Assembly: GCF_029910655.1 (NCBI RefSeq)
Contig: NZ_CP123897.1
Coordinates: 2,469,547 to 2,533,546 of the forward strand
Source of the DNA: Methylomonas sp. UP202
Lineage (GTDB): Bacteria; Pseudomonadota; Gammaproteobacteria; Methylococcales; Methylomonadaceae
Direction of reading: 5' to 3'
Length of the DNA: 64,000 nt
Shown: positions 18,449 to 27,186 of the stretch, piece by piece
How positions within the stretch are numbered: the first letter of the stretch is position 1
Layout of the letters: each line of letters opens with the position of its first letter
Position numbers and translations under genes: made by a program
The notes under the pieces: generated by a model
What the model was told of the DNA's origin: nothing
Seen by the model: only the letters and a program-made list of their open reading frames with translations
Database searches by the model: none

Positions 18449-21109
18449 ATGAAACCACAGTTCGCTTCTTTCCTGGACAAATATACATTCCAACGCCAGC
18501 TTGGCGTTACGATTGCTGTCGGTATTTTTTTGCTGGCATTGTTCGCTTCCGTTGTCGGATCGTGGCTCGGCAATCAACGGGTGCGCGGCAACTTGCTGGA
18601 TCAGGGGCGGGGTATCACCGCCAGCCTTGCGCGTCAAAGTGCGCTGGCTCTGGTTTACGCTTCCGGCGATAACGCGACGGAAGCCGTCAACACCACCTTG
18701 GCGTTTCCCGGTGTCGTCGGCTTGGAAATCCGCGATGCCAACCGGCAAGTATTGTTAAAACGCGGAACGACCGATTCCAGCGAGCTTTTCCAAGCGCCTG
18801 CCGCGGCCGATATCGGCAAGGCCGACCCGGCGCAAGCCGTGTTTCTCGACGCCGAAAGCCCAAATTCATGGCGCTTTATCGCGCCGGTGTATTCTCAACC
18901 TGCCAGTTCGCCCTTCAATGAAATCGTCGCGCCGGAGTTGCTCGGCGAAGTAATCGTCGTGGTAAGTAAGGCGGCACTGATGCAGACGACCGCCAGCATT
19001 TTCGTCGCCAATTTGACGACATCCTTTTCTTTTGCGCTGCTGTTTCTGGCCCTGATCCGCATGTTGACCAAGCGGATGACGCAACCGCTGATTCGGCTAT
19101 CGGCGGTCATGAGACGCGCCGAAGCCGGCAAATCGTTGGTACGGGCCGCGTTGGCCGGGCCGAGGGATATTGTCGACATGGCTCAAGCGTTCAACGGCAT
19201 GATGTCGGTACTGGAGGCACATGCCGCGGAAAATGCCCAAATCTACGCAGAGTTACAGCAAAGCGAAGCCCAATACCGTCGGATCGTGGACACGGCGAAC
19301 GAGGGCATATGGGTTCTGGGGCCGAACGCCAGAACCAGCTTCGCTAATCCTAGAATGGCCGATATGCTCGGCTACACTTGTGAAGAAATGCATGGCCGGC
19401 CAATCACAGACTTCATGTTCGAGAAGGATGTGCCGGATCACTTTATAAAAATGGAGAACCGGCGACTAGGTCTTGCGGAGCATTACGAACGCCGCTTCCG
19501 CCGTAAAAACGGGCAGGCGGTGTGGACGGTTGTTTCTGCCGCTCCCATTCTTGACGACGAACAGCGCTTTCAGGGTTCTTTTGCGATGTTCACCGACATT
19601 ACCCAACGCAAACAAGCGGAAGACGAACTGAGACAATACAAGGACCAACTGGAGGAGACAGTACGGCAACGCACGGCGGAGCTGTTGCTGGCGCGCGATG
19701 CCGCCGATGCGGCCAACAAGGCCAAGAGTATGTTCCTGGCCAATATGAGCCATGAATTGCGCACCCCCATGAACGCCATTCTCGGCTTTTCCAGCATGAT
19801 GCGCCGCGACCCGCAACTCAGCAGCCAGCAAGCCGAAAACTTGGAAATCATCAACCGTAGCGGCGAACATCTGTTGAACCTGATCAACGACGTGCTGGAA
19901 ATGGCCAAGATCGAATCGGGTCGCCTGCAACTGGAAATAGCCCCGTTCGACCTCGGTGCTATGGTGCGGGACGTCGTCGAAATGATGCAAATCCGCGCCA
20001 GGGAGAAAGCCTTGCAGCTGCTGCTCGACCAGTCGTCCGAGTTCCCACGCTATATCCGTAGCGACGAGGCGAGGATACGGCAAATTCTCATCAATCTGAT
20101 CAACAATGCGGTGAAATTCACCGAACACGGCGGCGTGACGATGCGTCTGGGCGCCAAGAACAATGCCCGGTATCATCTGCTGATCGAGGTCGAGGATACA
20201 GGTCCCGGTATCGCGCCGGAAGACCGAAGCCGTTTGTTCGAGCCCTTTGTACAACTGGGCGAGGCGGACGCGCAGCACGGTACCGGCCTGGGTTTGGCTA
20301 TCACCCGCCAACTCGTGCAGATGATGGGCGGCAGTATCAGCGTCGAGAGCAGCGTGGGTAAGGGATCTCTGTTCCGTGTCGATCTACCGGTGGAAACGGC
20401 GAGCGGCACCGACATTTTGGGCGCGGAACCCCGGAAACCGGGCGAAGTGGTAGGACTTGCCCCAGGCCAACCCCGATATCGGATCATGATCGTCGAGGAT
20501 CAGCACGAAAATCGGCTATTGCTCAGCCGGCTGATGACGGGCCTAGGACTGGAAGTCAAAATTGCCGGTAACGGCGCGCAATGTCTGGAACTGTTCCAGT
20601 CTTGGCAACCCGATTTGATCTGGATGGATAGGCGCATGCCGGTAATGGACGGTATCGAAACAACGCAGCGACTTCGCCAGTTACCGGACGGCCAGACGGT
20701 CAAAATTGTCGCCGTCACCGCCTCGGCGTTCAAGGAACAGCAGCAGGAAATGCTGAACGCCGGCATGGACGACTTCGTGCGTAAACCTTACCGCTTCGAG
20801 GAAATCTACGACTGTCTGGCGCGGCAACTGGACATAAAATTCATTTACCACGAGAGTGCGGCCGAAGAGCAGCCCGAGCCAGTCGCTTTAACCGCTATGA
20901 TGCTGAAGGTTTTGCCGGCTGAATTGTGTAACGATCTGAGAGAGGCGCTGGTGAGCCTGGACATCGAACGCATCTCAGCCATCATCCAACAAATCGGCGA
21001 GATCGACCCAAAACTAGGTCTTGCCCTATCCCGGCTTGCGAATGTTTTCGATTACCCGAGCATACTGTCGGCGTTGAACGGGTTAGGGGAGGCTGGCGAC
21101 CGTAATTGA
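18449..21109 (+). CDS. membrane hybrid histidine kinase (periplasmic sensor, HAMP, PAS, HisKA, HATPase, REC)
   Basis: 886 residues. TM1 is at about 20-40, with a periplasmic sensor region of about 41-183. TM2 is at about 184-208, then HAMP to about 265 and PAS at about 273-395. HisKA has MSHELRTP with phospho-acceptor His435. The HATPase has DTGPGIAPED and GTGLGLAI (about 611). The receiver starts near 680 with MIVEDQ, and the phospho-acceptor is Asp727 in WMDRRMP. The C-terminal ~90 residues look like a helical Hpt-type tail, but no clear conserved phospho-His was found. No response regulator with DNA-binding output follows. It is the third gene of the receptor/binding-protein module. Confidence 0.9.
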   Translation: MKPQFASFLDKYTFQRQLGVTIAVGIFLLALFASVVGSWLGNQRVRGNLLDQGRGITASLARQSALALVYASGDNATEAVNTTLAFPGVVGLEIRDANRQVLLKRGTTDSSELFQAPAAADIGKADPAQAVFLDAESPNSWRFIAPVYSQPASSPFNEIVAPELLGEVIVVVSKAALMQTTASIFVANLTTSFSFALLFLALIRMLTKRMTQPLIRLSAVMRRAEAGKSLVRAALAGPRDIVDMAQAFNGMMSVLEAHAAENAQIYAELQQSEAQYRRIVDTANEGIWVLGPNARTSFANPRMADMLGYTCEEMHGRPITDFMFEKDVPDHFIKMENRRLGLAEHYERRFRRKNGQAVWTVVSAAPILDDEQRFQGSFAMFTDITQRKQAEDELRQYKDQLEETVRQRTAELLLARDAADAANKAKSMFLANMSHELRTPMNAILGFSSMMRRDPQLSSQQAENLEIINRSGEHLLNLINDVLEMAKIESGRLQLEIAPFDLGAMVRDVVEMMQIRAREKALQLLLDQSSEFPRYIRSDEARIRQILINLINNAVKFTEHGGVTMRLGAKNNARYHLLIEVEDTGPGIAPEDRSRLFEPFVQLGEADAQHGTGLGLAITRQLVQMMGGSISVESSVGKGSLFRVDLPVETASGTDILGAEPRKPGEVVGLAPGQPRYRIMIVEDQHENRLLLSRLMTGLGLEVKIAGNGAQCLELFQSWQPDLIWMDRRMPVMDGIETTQRLRQLPDGQTVKIVAVTASAFKEQQQEMLNAGMDDFVRKPYRFEEIYDCLARQLDIKFIYHESAAEEQPEPVALTAMMLKVLPAELCNDLREALVSLDIERISAIIQQIGEIDPKLGLALSRLANVFDYPSILSALNGLGEAGDRN

Positions 21110-21253
21110 CCGGAATCCTTACTTTCATTGGCGCACCTTTGGGGGCCGTCGATAAGGCTTTCGCTTGATTTTTATAACTATTCAGCGCGAAGTAAAAACG
21201 CCCTCTCCCAACGGAGCGGGGGGATGAGCACCTCAATGTCAGCTATGCCGTTC

Positions 21254-21295
21254 GCTGAGCGGCGTCGAAGCGAAATGGCTTCGGCTCCGCTCAGC
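21254..21295. repeat. dispersed hairpin repeat (CTGAGC...TCGAAG family)
   Basis: Imperfect inverted repeat with 18-base arms (21254-21271 and 21278-21295, 2 mismatches) and the loop GAAATG. The sequence resembles the CTGAGC(N)nGTCGAAG repeats inside the element at 31666-31854. These are common intergenic repeats in proteobacterial genomes. Confidence 0.6.
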
Positions 21296-21446
21296 CGCCG
21301 CCTTATTTCGGTTCCGTTCAGCCAGCGGCTTACATTGACTGTAACCGGTTAACTTAACGCCACGGGTAACGACCCTCCCCCAAATGCCCTCTGAATGGTT
21401 ACGAATTTTTCAGGTTACAGCATTGGATTCGTAGGTAAAGATTGCG

Positions 21447-21528
21447 GCTACCACCTCAAAAAATCAGCCTCTCGTGACGGGTGGTAACGTCGGTTTTTTC
21501 GAACGGATGGTAATTTTGCAAGAGGCTC
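21447..21528 (+). repeat. 82-bp direct repeat, right copy
   Basis: Right partner of the repeat at 14979-15060: same orientation, ungapped, 15 mismatches. It lies about 340 bases after the hybrid kinase gene. The surrounding 21110-21611 interval has no supported gene. Confidence 0.75.
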
Positions 21529-21611
21529 TAACGTAAAAATTTATGTGGCTTGACGATTTTCTGATGGGGGTTTGTTGGAAACCGCAGCGGATAGGATGCT
21601 ATCGATTGCGA

Positions 21612-22088
21612 CTAGGGACGGGGCGGGGTTGGATCGCTGCTACCCGAGCTTGCGAGCTTATCGGGTGCGGTCGTCGGCATCGAACGCCGAGCTCGGCGCA
21701 ATGCGGCGCTTGTCCGGATTCGGGATGAGTGCAGGTGCTTTGCCAGCCAAGCGATCGGTAAGGCCTTGTACACGGCATGGGCCGAGAGTAACAGGCTCAG
21801 CGCGGCACTCAAATAGCTTCTGGTCGGGACTTCGCTTCGATCAGCGCGAACGGACGTTGGAGCGGACCGTGCCCGCGCCGGGCAGTGACTCAGTTCGCCG
21901 GCGACAAAGCCGATGCCGCCGGCCAACAACAAGCTGGCGGGGGCGGTCATTTGTTTGCGCAGGCTGCTGAGTAGCACTGCGCCGTCCGTTTTGATGGAGC
22001 GACGCCGCTCGGCCAGTTGCCGTTCGGCATGGCTGATTTGCGCATCCAAAGAGAGGCCGGCGGGTTTGGATAGTAACCGGAACCGCAT
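21612..22088 (-). CDS. hypothetical protein of the YqjE/YqjD locus (YqjK-like position)
   Basis: 158 residues. The start codon overlaps the stop of the YqjE-like gene (TGATG), indicating translational coupling. The N-terminus (ISHAERQLAERRRSI) is basic and helical. One or two weak hydrophobic segments lie at about 50-68 (ASLLLAGGIGFVAG) and 90-115. The C-terminus is rich in Arg, Ser and Pro. It occupies the third position of a yqjD-yqjE-type operon and shares the short basic helix seen in YqjK-like proteins, but similarity is weak. Function is unknown. Confidence 0.5.
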   Translation of the reverse strand: MRFRLLSKPAGLSLDAQISHAERQLAERRRSIKTDGAVLLSSLRKQMTAPASLLLAGGIGFVAGELSHCPARARSAPTSVRADRSEVPTRSYLSAALSLLLSAHAVYKALPIAWLAKHLHSSRIRTSAALRRARRSMPTTAPDKLASSGSSDPTPPRP

Positions 22089-22537
22089 CAGCGTTTGTCC
22101 CGATCGGCAGGGCGGTCGGCCAGGGGCTTGAGACTGCGTTGCGTGGCAGGGAATTGCAAAAAGCGGGCGCGGCGACGGATGATGCCGAACAGGCTCAACG
22201 CCAGCACTAAATTGCAGGCGACCGCCAACCAGATGGCGCTGCTGGCCCGCAACTCATGTTCGATTAGCCATTGCACGCCGGCTGCCAGCGAACCCAGCCA
22301 AGCCGCGCTGAGCAGCAAGCCCAGCATGACCGCGGCAATCAACATCGTCACCAGACTTTGGCCGGCCCGCCGCGTTTCCAGCGCGGCGAGCCGAAAGCGA
22401 TCGTGACTCAAATCCTGGTATTCCGCCCACAGCGAGCCCATCTGAGCCAGCAAGCCGGCGTCGGCCGGCGATTCGGCGGGCATCGCCGAAAAAGCGCCGG
22501 AGTCGCCGCCCGAGTTGGCGGAAGTTTTCGGGGCCAT
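22088..22537 (-). CDS. YqjE/'phage holin'-type membrane protein
   Basis: 149 residues. The N-terminus is disordered (1-35). An amphipathic helix containing YQDLSHDRFRLAALETRRAG follows, then two adjacent transmembrane segments (about 58-83 and 92-118) and the basic tail IIRRRARFL. This is the YqjE (putative actinobacterial holin-X/holin superfamily III) layout. These proteins are chromosomal stress-envelope proteins and do not mark a prophage here. It lies downstream of the DUF883 (YqjD/ElaB) gene by 15 bases, so the two are probably one operon. Confidence 0.75.
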   Translation of the reverse strand: MAPKTSANSGGDSGAFSAMPAESPADAGLLAQMGSLWAEYQDLSHDRFRLAALETRRAGQSLVTMLIAAVMLGLLLSAAWLGSLAAGVQWLIEHELRASSAIWLAVACNLVLALSLFGIIRRRARFLQFPATQRSLKPLADRPADRDKR

Positions 22538-22552
22538 GCCGGGCAGCGCGGT

Positions 22553-22783
22553 TTAGCGGCTGCTCAACAGACGGCTGAGCAAAAAGCCGCCCGCCACCGC
22601 GATGCCCAATGCCGTTACCGGATTGTCGCGGATATAAACCTGGCAGTTTTTTACGATGCGCTGCTCGGCCGTTTTCAGCTGTTCGCCTTTTTGGTCCAGC
22701 GTTTCGGCCGCTTGGTTGGAGGCGTTGGCGATCATATCGACCGCTTCGTGGGCGTAATTGGATGCTTTATCGATGGTTTCCAT
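22553..22783 (-). CDS. DUF883 (YqjD/ElaB) ribosome-associated membrane protein
   Basis: 76 residues: an amphipathic helical N-terminus with heptads (about 1-50), then a C-terminal hydrophobic tail (GIAVAGGFLLSRLL) ending in SSR, with the typical YIRDNPVTALGIA motif. In E. coli the YqjD/ElaB/YgaM paralogues are C-tail-anchored inner-membrane proteins that bind ribosomes in stationary phase. AGGAAAA precedes the start. It is the first of three likely co-transcribed genes (DUF883, YqjE, YqjK-like) and lies 14 bases after the BON lipoprotein gene. Confidence 0.85.
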   Translation of the reverse strand: METIDKASNYAHEAVDMIANASNQAAETLDQKGEQLKTAEQRIVKNCQVYIRDNPVTALGIAVAGGFLLSRLLSSR

Positions 22784-22797
22784 AATGGTTTTCCTGT

Positions 22798-23112
22798 TTA
22801 TTTAAGGCGCATGTCGTTCTTGACCGATTCCACGCCCTTGACGCTGCGGGCAATCGATACGGCTTTGTCGATGTCGGACCGCGTGCCGACGAAACCACTC
22901 AATTGCACGACGCCCTTGAAGGTTTCCACGTTGATTTGACCCGAACGGAGGTTGGGTTCGTCGAACAGCTGTGCCTTAACCTTGGTCGTGATCACGCTGT
23001 CGTCGATGTATTCGCCGGTTCCTTCGTGTTTATTGGTGGACGCGCACCCGGCGCTTAAAAGCAGTGTCAGTGCCACCAGCAGGGCGGAAACGGATTTAGT
23101 CAGTGTTTTCAT
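22798..23112 (-). CDS. BON-domain lipoprotein
   Basis: 104 residues from the ATG at 23112, which has AGGAG upstream; the longer in-frame start at 23175 is rejected. A lipoprotein signal ends at LLSAGC near residue 22. One BON domain (about 35-104) has IDDSVITTKVKAQL, INVETFKGVVQLSGFV and KGVESVKNDMRL. It is OsmY/DolP-like. Such proteins bind phospholipid in the periplasm and are induced by osmotic or envelope stress. It heads the operon that continues into the DUF883 and YqjE genes. Confidence 0.85.
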   Translation of the reverse strand: MKTLTKSVSALLVALTLLLSAGCASTNKHEGTGEYIDDSVITTKVKAQLFDEPNLRSGQINVETFKGVVQLSGFVGTRSDIDKAVSIARSVKGVESVKNDMRLK

Positions 23113-23239
23113 CGGTATGCTCCTAAGAGGAAATGAATCGGGCCGCTTCGAATCGGTTCCGGATGATTCCAACACCTGGGGTCTGGGTTGGATAGAACGA
23201 GTGAAGCCGTGGAGTCACTGTAACCGGGGCGCGCCAGAC

Positions 23240-23261
23240 AGTCGGTGTGCTAGCGAACATA
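23240..23261 (-). promoter_or_regulatory. stress-gene upstream motif, copy 3
   Basis: Read on the minus strand this is TATGTTCGCTAGCACACCG, 127 bases before the BON lipoprotein start. It is related to the sites at 895, 3350 and 23338 and, like them, oriented toward the gene it precedes. Confidence 0.45.
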
Positions 23262-23337
23262 GTTTGCAAGGCGATTGAATGATCGAATGCGTAGGGCGCC
23301 GGCCGCCCATGGTTCGGCAAATCCGGCGCTATCTCGC

Positions 23338-23359
23338 TATGTGCGCTACCGCACCGACA
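23338..23359 (+). promoter_or_regulatory. stress-gene upstream motif, copy 4
   Basis: TATGTGCGCTACCGCACCG lies 172 bases before the OmpA-type gene at 23532. It sits in the same divergent intergenic region as copy 3, so each of the two divergent genes has its own copy. Confidence 0.45.
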
Positions 23360-23531
23360 GCCGCTCTCTGTTGCGAATAAGCTACTTAACAGCTTTTTTA
23401 CAACACGCCGCCGTACGCTTCTGTCCTCTCGTGGCAATACCGGACACAGAGCAGCTCGGAGGCCACACCGGTCAGTTTGGCCGGGCGGCGTGGCGAGTTT
23501 TGAATCCCCATTTTTACTCAAAGGAACGATT

Positions 23532-24587
23532 ATGCTGAAAAAACACTTACTGCCGTTCGCGCCCTTGGTCGGTTTCGCGATCCTGCCTAGCGCTCACGCG
23601 GTGGAGCCCTATCAAGACAACCGCTGGTACGTCGCGCCGTTCGCGACCTTCATCAATAGCGGCGGCGATCGGCGGGCCGCCGACGGTTGGGGAGGTGGTG
23701 TCGGTGTCGGTAAAATCATCAATGAGCACTTTAACGTCGAGTTAAAAGGTTTTTATCAAGGCTTTGGCGGGTCGAACGGACCTTGGGATTTGGTCGGCGG
23801 CAGCGCCGACCTGCAATATTATTTGTTCCGCGACAAATTCTCGCCTTACGCGGTCGTTGGCTTGGGCGGCATGAACACCTGCGCGTCCGCCAACTGCGGT
23901 ATCGGATTCATCGGCGAAGCCGGCGTCGGCGCCAGTTACGAGGTCAACGACCATTTGCTGATACGCAGCGACGTACGTTATCGCTACAACAACAATTTTA
24001 ATGCTCAGGTGCAACCCGGCACCGACGAATTCCACGACATGACCGTCAATTTAGGCGTGGTGATTCCGTTCGGCGACAAACCCAAATACGCGGCGAAGAC
24101 CGACACGCGCACCGCGCCGGCGCCGTTTGCGGTGGCGCCCAAACCCGATTGCAGCACCTTGGATTCCGACGGCGACGGCGTGAACGATTGCCTGGATAAA
24201 TGTCCCGGCACCATCAAGGGCGCTATCGTCGATGCCAAGGGCTGCGCGGTTCGGCTGATATTGAAAGGTCAGCATTTCAAATACGACTCGGCCGAGCTGA
24301 GCTTGAATGCCAAGGAACTGTTGGACGGCGTAGCCAAGGACTTGATCGCGTTTCCGCAGAAAAACGACATCCAGGTGCAAGGCCACGCCAGCAGCGAAGG
24401 CAGCGATTCCTACAACATGAAACTGTCGCAACGCCGGGCTCATTCGGTCGTCGACTATTTGAAAATGAAAGGCGTGACCAACAAACTATCCGCGCAAGGT
24501 TACGGCGAAACTCAACCGATCGCCGACAACGAGACCGAAGCCGGCAAGGCCGAGAATCGCCGGGTCGAACTGATCTGGATCGAATAG
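23532..24587 (+). CDS. OmpA-family outer-membrane protein with TSP3-like linker
   Basis: 351 residues from ATG 23532 (AAGGA ribosome-binding site). The signal peptide ends at SAHA. An eight-strand OmpA-like beta-barrel spans about 25-190 (NRWYVAPFATF, FNVELKGFYQGFGG, DVRYRYNNNF). A calcium-binding-type linker follows with DSDGDGVNDCLDKCPGT and a cysteine pair. A C-terminal OmpA domain spans about 235-350 (QVQGHASSEGSDSYN, LSQRRAHSVV, GYGETQPIADN, NRRVEL). It anchors the outer membrane to peptidoglycan. It is divergent from the BON/DUF883 operon. Confidence 0.9.
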   Translation: MLKKHLLPFAPLVGFAILPSAHAVEPYQDNRWYVAPFATFINSGGDRRAADGWGGGVGVGKIINEHFNVELKGFYQGFGGSNGPWDLVGGSADLQYYLFRDKFSPYAVVGLGGMNTCASANCGIGFIGEAGVGASYEVNDHLLIRSDVRYRYNNNFNAQVQPGTDEFHDMTVNLGVVIPFGDKPKYAAKTDTRTAPAPFAVAPKPDCSTLDSDGDGVNDCLDKCPGTIKGAIVDAKGCAVRLILKGQHFKYDSAELSLNAKELLDGVAKDLIAFPQKNDIQVQGHASSEGSDSYNMKLSQRRAHSVVDYLKMKGVTNKLSAQGYGETQPIADNETEAGKAENRRVELIWIE

Positions 24588-25275
24588 CGGCGATACCGGT
24601 AGTCGCCGGTCCGTGGGGTTCGGGCAATCCGAGCGCCGCGGACCGGCGAGCGCGCGTCGCAACGACCGACGCTAACGGCTTGGGCAAGACCGTCGTGCGG
24701 TCTCTAAGCCAGACGTTGCCTAGGTGTTGATCTTCAATGCGCGATGGGCGCCTAGCCTCCCGCCGCGTGAAAATCCGTCCGACGCCGACGGGGGCTTCGG
24801 CATCGAATCGGTGCCTTGTTTCCCGCTCGAGGCTCGCTTCGTGTATCCTTGTCGCCGCCCTGCCGCTACCTAGTCGAAATTTCCTCGGTCCGGCGCCGCA
24901 AACAAACCTCGGCGTAGACCAAACGGAACGAAGTCCCCAACTCGACTGTCCATCTTCCTGCGGCGCGTTACTTCACGGTACGCGCGCGGACCTCGCCACG
25001 CCAAATTCGATTTCGCAAAACCCAAGGAACCTAAAACGTGTTGGACCCGCAAAACCGAATGTCCAGCCGCCATCGGAGTGATCCGGTCGAGTACGGACTG
25101 GAGAATGTCTTAAGACAGGCGGGTGGTGCGCGCTTCGGAAGGCATGTTCCGAATGGCGCTGCATGCTTCGTTGGGCTCGGTTCGCTACCCGCGTCAAGCG
25201 GTCAGTTTCACGATACAGACCTTAAACCGGCGATGTTCCGCTCATTGTCACCCCCTCAATCAGGAGAATCACCCC
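24588..25275. other. intergenic, structured but no supported gene
   Basis: A GC-rich inverted repeat (CGCCGGTCCG at about 24611 and CGGACCGGCG at about 24645) just after the OmpA gene may terminate transcription without a T tract. The open frames in the rest have arginine- and serine-rich, antisense-like translations and lack ribosome-binding sites. Confidence 0.5.
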
Positions 25276-26172
25276 ATGGGCTCATCAAGCCAATACCGTT
25301 CCGTCTTTTCCGCCGCGACCAGGCAGGAACGGCTGGATAACTTTGACAATTACTGGACTTTTACCCAACAACACGGTGGGGAGTTATTGGAAGCGGAGCG
25401 CGATTTAGCTAAAAAACGCGCACGCTTGCAGTATTTTCAAGAGCACCCGGTGCGCTTGCGCAAACCCTTGTCCGATCCGGACGCGTTTTACCGGAACTAT
25501 GTAACGATGCAAGACGATCCCCGCGCCTTGGATAGACTCACGTTAATGCTGACGAGTATTTACAAGTTTGCCCGGCATGAATGGGTCGGCATCAAAGCAG
25601 CCTGGGAAGTGGTGCCGACGATGGCCGATTCGCACAGTGTCGAGGATAAAATCAGCCGGGTGCATTTGGCCGAGGAATTTTGCCATTGGCGCTTGTTCGA
25701 CGAAATGCTCAAGACCTGCGGCCTGGACCGCGTGGAATGGGCGCCGTTGAGCCCCGGCAAGGAATGGTTTTATCGCCAGTTCCCGAAATTACCCGGCTAT
25801 TTAATGGATACCCCGGCCTTCGTTACCGAACTGATGGGCGTGACTTACTATTGCCACTTACACCGCCTGTTCGACGACGTGCTGGCCGAAGAGCCGGAAG
25901 TGCGAGACCGTTTAAAGGCTTTACTCGACGAAATCACGATAGACGAGATCGCCCACGTTGGGCAGCGCCGAAACTTTATCGGCCCGATCGGAATTCGGAT
26001 TTCCCGGTTTTTGGTGAAACCGTTTTACAAACTGTTTTTCAACGATATTCCGGAAGTGGCGTTGTTATTCGACGTCGAGCAAATGATAAAACACGGCGAA
26101 AGCTTTGATTACAACGATTTGCCGGAGTATATGAGGGCCCGCAGTTGGATACCGTCTTACTGCAAAGCCTAG
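25276..26172 (+). CDS. ferritin-like (putative di-iron) protein of unknown function
   Basis: 298 residues from the ATG at 25276, which has CAGGAG nine bases upstream; in-frame starts back to 25123 are unlikely. It is mostly helical. Candidate metal ligands are spaced as in ferritin-like di-iron proteins: RHEWVG, then AEEFCHWRLF, then TELMGVTYY, and DEIAHVGQRRN, giving two E-x-x-H patterns. There is no signal peptide. I do not recognise a named family. It could be an oxidase, oxygenase or ferroxidase. It is monocistronic with its own terminator at 26225. Confidence 0.6.
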   Translation: MGSSSQYRSVFSAATRQERLDNFDNYWTFTQQHGGELLEAERDLAKKRARLQYFQEHPVRLRKPLSDPDAFYRNYVTMQDDPRALDRLTLMLTSIYKFARHEWVGIKAAWEVVPTMADSHSVEDKISRVHLAEEFCHWRLFDEMLKTCGLDRVEWAPLSPGKEWFYRQFPKLPGYLMDTPAFVTELMGVTYYCHLHRLFDDVLAEEPEVRDRLKALLDEITIDEIAHVGQRRNFIGPIGIRISRFLVKPFYKLFFNDIPEVALLFDVEQMIKHGESFDYNDLPEYMRARSWIPSYCKA

Positions 26173-26224
26173 GGAAGCGCAGAGCAAATCCTTAGTTAGG
26201 CCGAATCACCCGCGAAAATGAACC

Positions 26225-26256
26225 TGCCGGTGTCTTGTAAAGTACACCGGCATTTT
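26225..26256. terminator. terminator after ferritin-like gene
   Basis: The 9-bp perfect stem TGCCGGTGT/ACACCGGCA (arms 26225-26233 and 26244-26252) is followed by TTTT. It is 52 bases past the stop codon. Confidence 0.7.
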
Positions 26257-26484
26257 GCGCATCAGCCCGAGAATATCCCACGTCGTAAGCCCGCATCGGA
26301 AAATCCGCGGACGTTCGCCGGCGCATGGCTGCTCGCGATGAGCGGTTTTGACGGGCTGAATCCGGCGCATTCCATACACCCCCTAAAAACCGTTCTGTTT
26401 GTGTTACAAATAAGCGCCCCGGTATGGTCACCGGTTTTGGTGGGCAAGTCGTTTGTATCGTCCTCTTGGTCTTAGGAGAAATGT

Positions 26485-27186
26485 ATGAAAACTCTGTTTG
26501 CTGGTTCTTTGTTGCTCGGATTACTGGCCGGTATCGGTTCCGCCCGTGCCGACGTAGTGTTAACCAGCTCGATTGCGCTACCCAGTCTTTCGGGTAGCGG
26601 TTTGAGCGGCAGTTATTATGCTTTTAATTCTTGGCCGGGAAATCTGGCGACTACCGAAACGTTGATTGGCCAGAGCAGTGGTCCGACCGCGACCTTTACC
26701 GCGACGTCGATTTGCTTCCCCACCTGCGATACAACCATCGGCGACGATTCGACACTGGCGCAGTATCTTGGCGGTAATGCGGTGAACCTGTCGCCGAATA
26801 GTGTGAGCAATCTGTCCGATCACGGATTGGTGTTAACCGGTTATTTAGCCGTGACGTCCCCAGGGACTTATCAATTCAACTTGGCGTCGGACGACGGCGC
26901 GAGATTGCAGATCGGCGGCGCTACCGTCATCGATGCCGATGGCGACCACAGCCTGAGCGGCGGTTCCGCCAACGTCGAATTCACCAACAGCGGCTTGTAT
27001 GCCTTCAAGGTGCTGGCGTTCGAGGACGGCGGCGTTACCGGGCTGACGGTATTGCAAAACGGCAACAGTTTGTCCGCCAGCCAGCTCTACGCCTCGGCGG
27101 TACCAATCCCCGGCGCCGTTTGGTTGTTTGCTTCGGCGATTGGCGGCATCGGTTTAGCTTCGCGCTCCCGGCGTACCAAGACCTGA
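26485..27186 (+). CDS. PA14-type exported protein with CTERM sorting signal
   Basis: 233 residues. The signal peptide ends near ARA (residue 22). The central region (about 30-205) resembles a PA14 carbohydrate-binding domain: SGLSGSYYAF at the start, LVLTGYLAVTSPGTYQFNLASDDG and AFEDGGVTGLTVL. The C-terminus has VPIPGAVWLF, a hydrophobic helix and the basic tail SRSRRTK, a VPLPA/PEP-CTERM-type sorting signal. It is probably a surface glycan-binding protein, and AGGAG precedes the start. It is the second CTERM protein in the window. Confidence 0.8.
   Translation: MKTLFAGSLLLGLLAGIGSARADVVLTSSIALPSLSGSGLSGSYYAFNSWPGNLATTETLIGQSSGPTATFTATSICFPTCDTTIGDDSTLAQYLGGNAVNLSPNSVSNLSDHGLVLTGYLAVTSPGTYQFNLASDDGARLQIGGATVIDADGDHSLSGGSANVEFTNSGLYAFKVLAFEDGGVTGLTVLQNGNSLSASQLYASAVPIPGAVWLFASAIGGIGLASRSRRTKT

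Noticed and set aside
22088-22537. prophage holin
   Set aside because: Domain databases call YqjE proteins holin-like, but the neighbours are DUF883 and BON stress genes and there are no phage genes.
24737-25081. 114-codon plus-strand frame before the ferritin-like gene
   Set aside because: Ser/Arg/Pro-rich translation, no ribosome-binding site and no motif.
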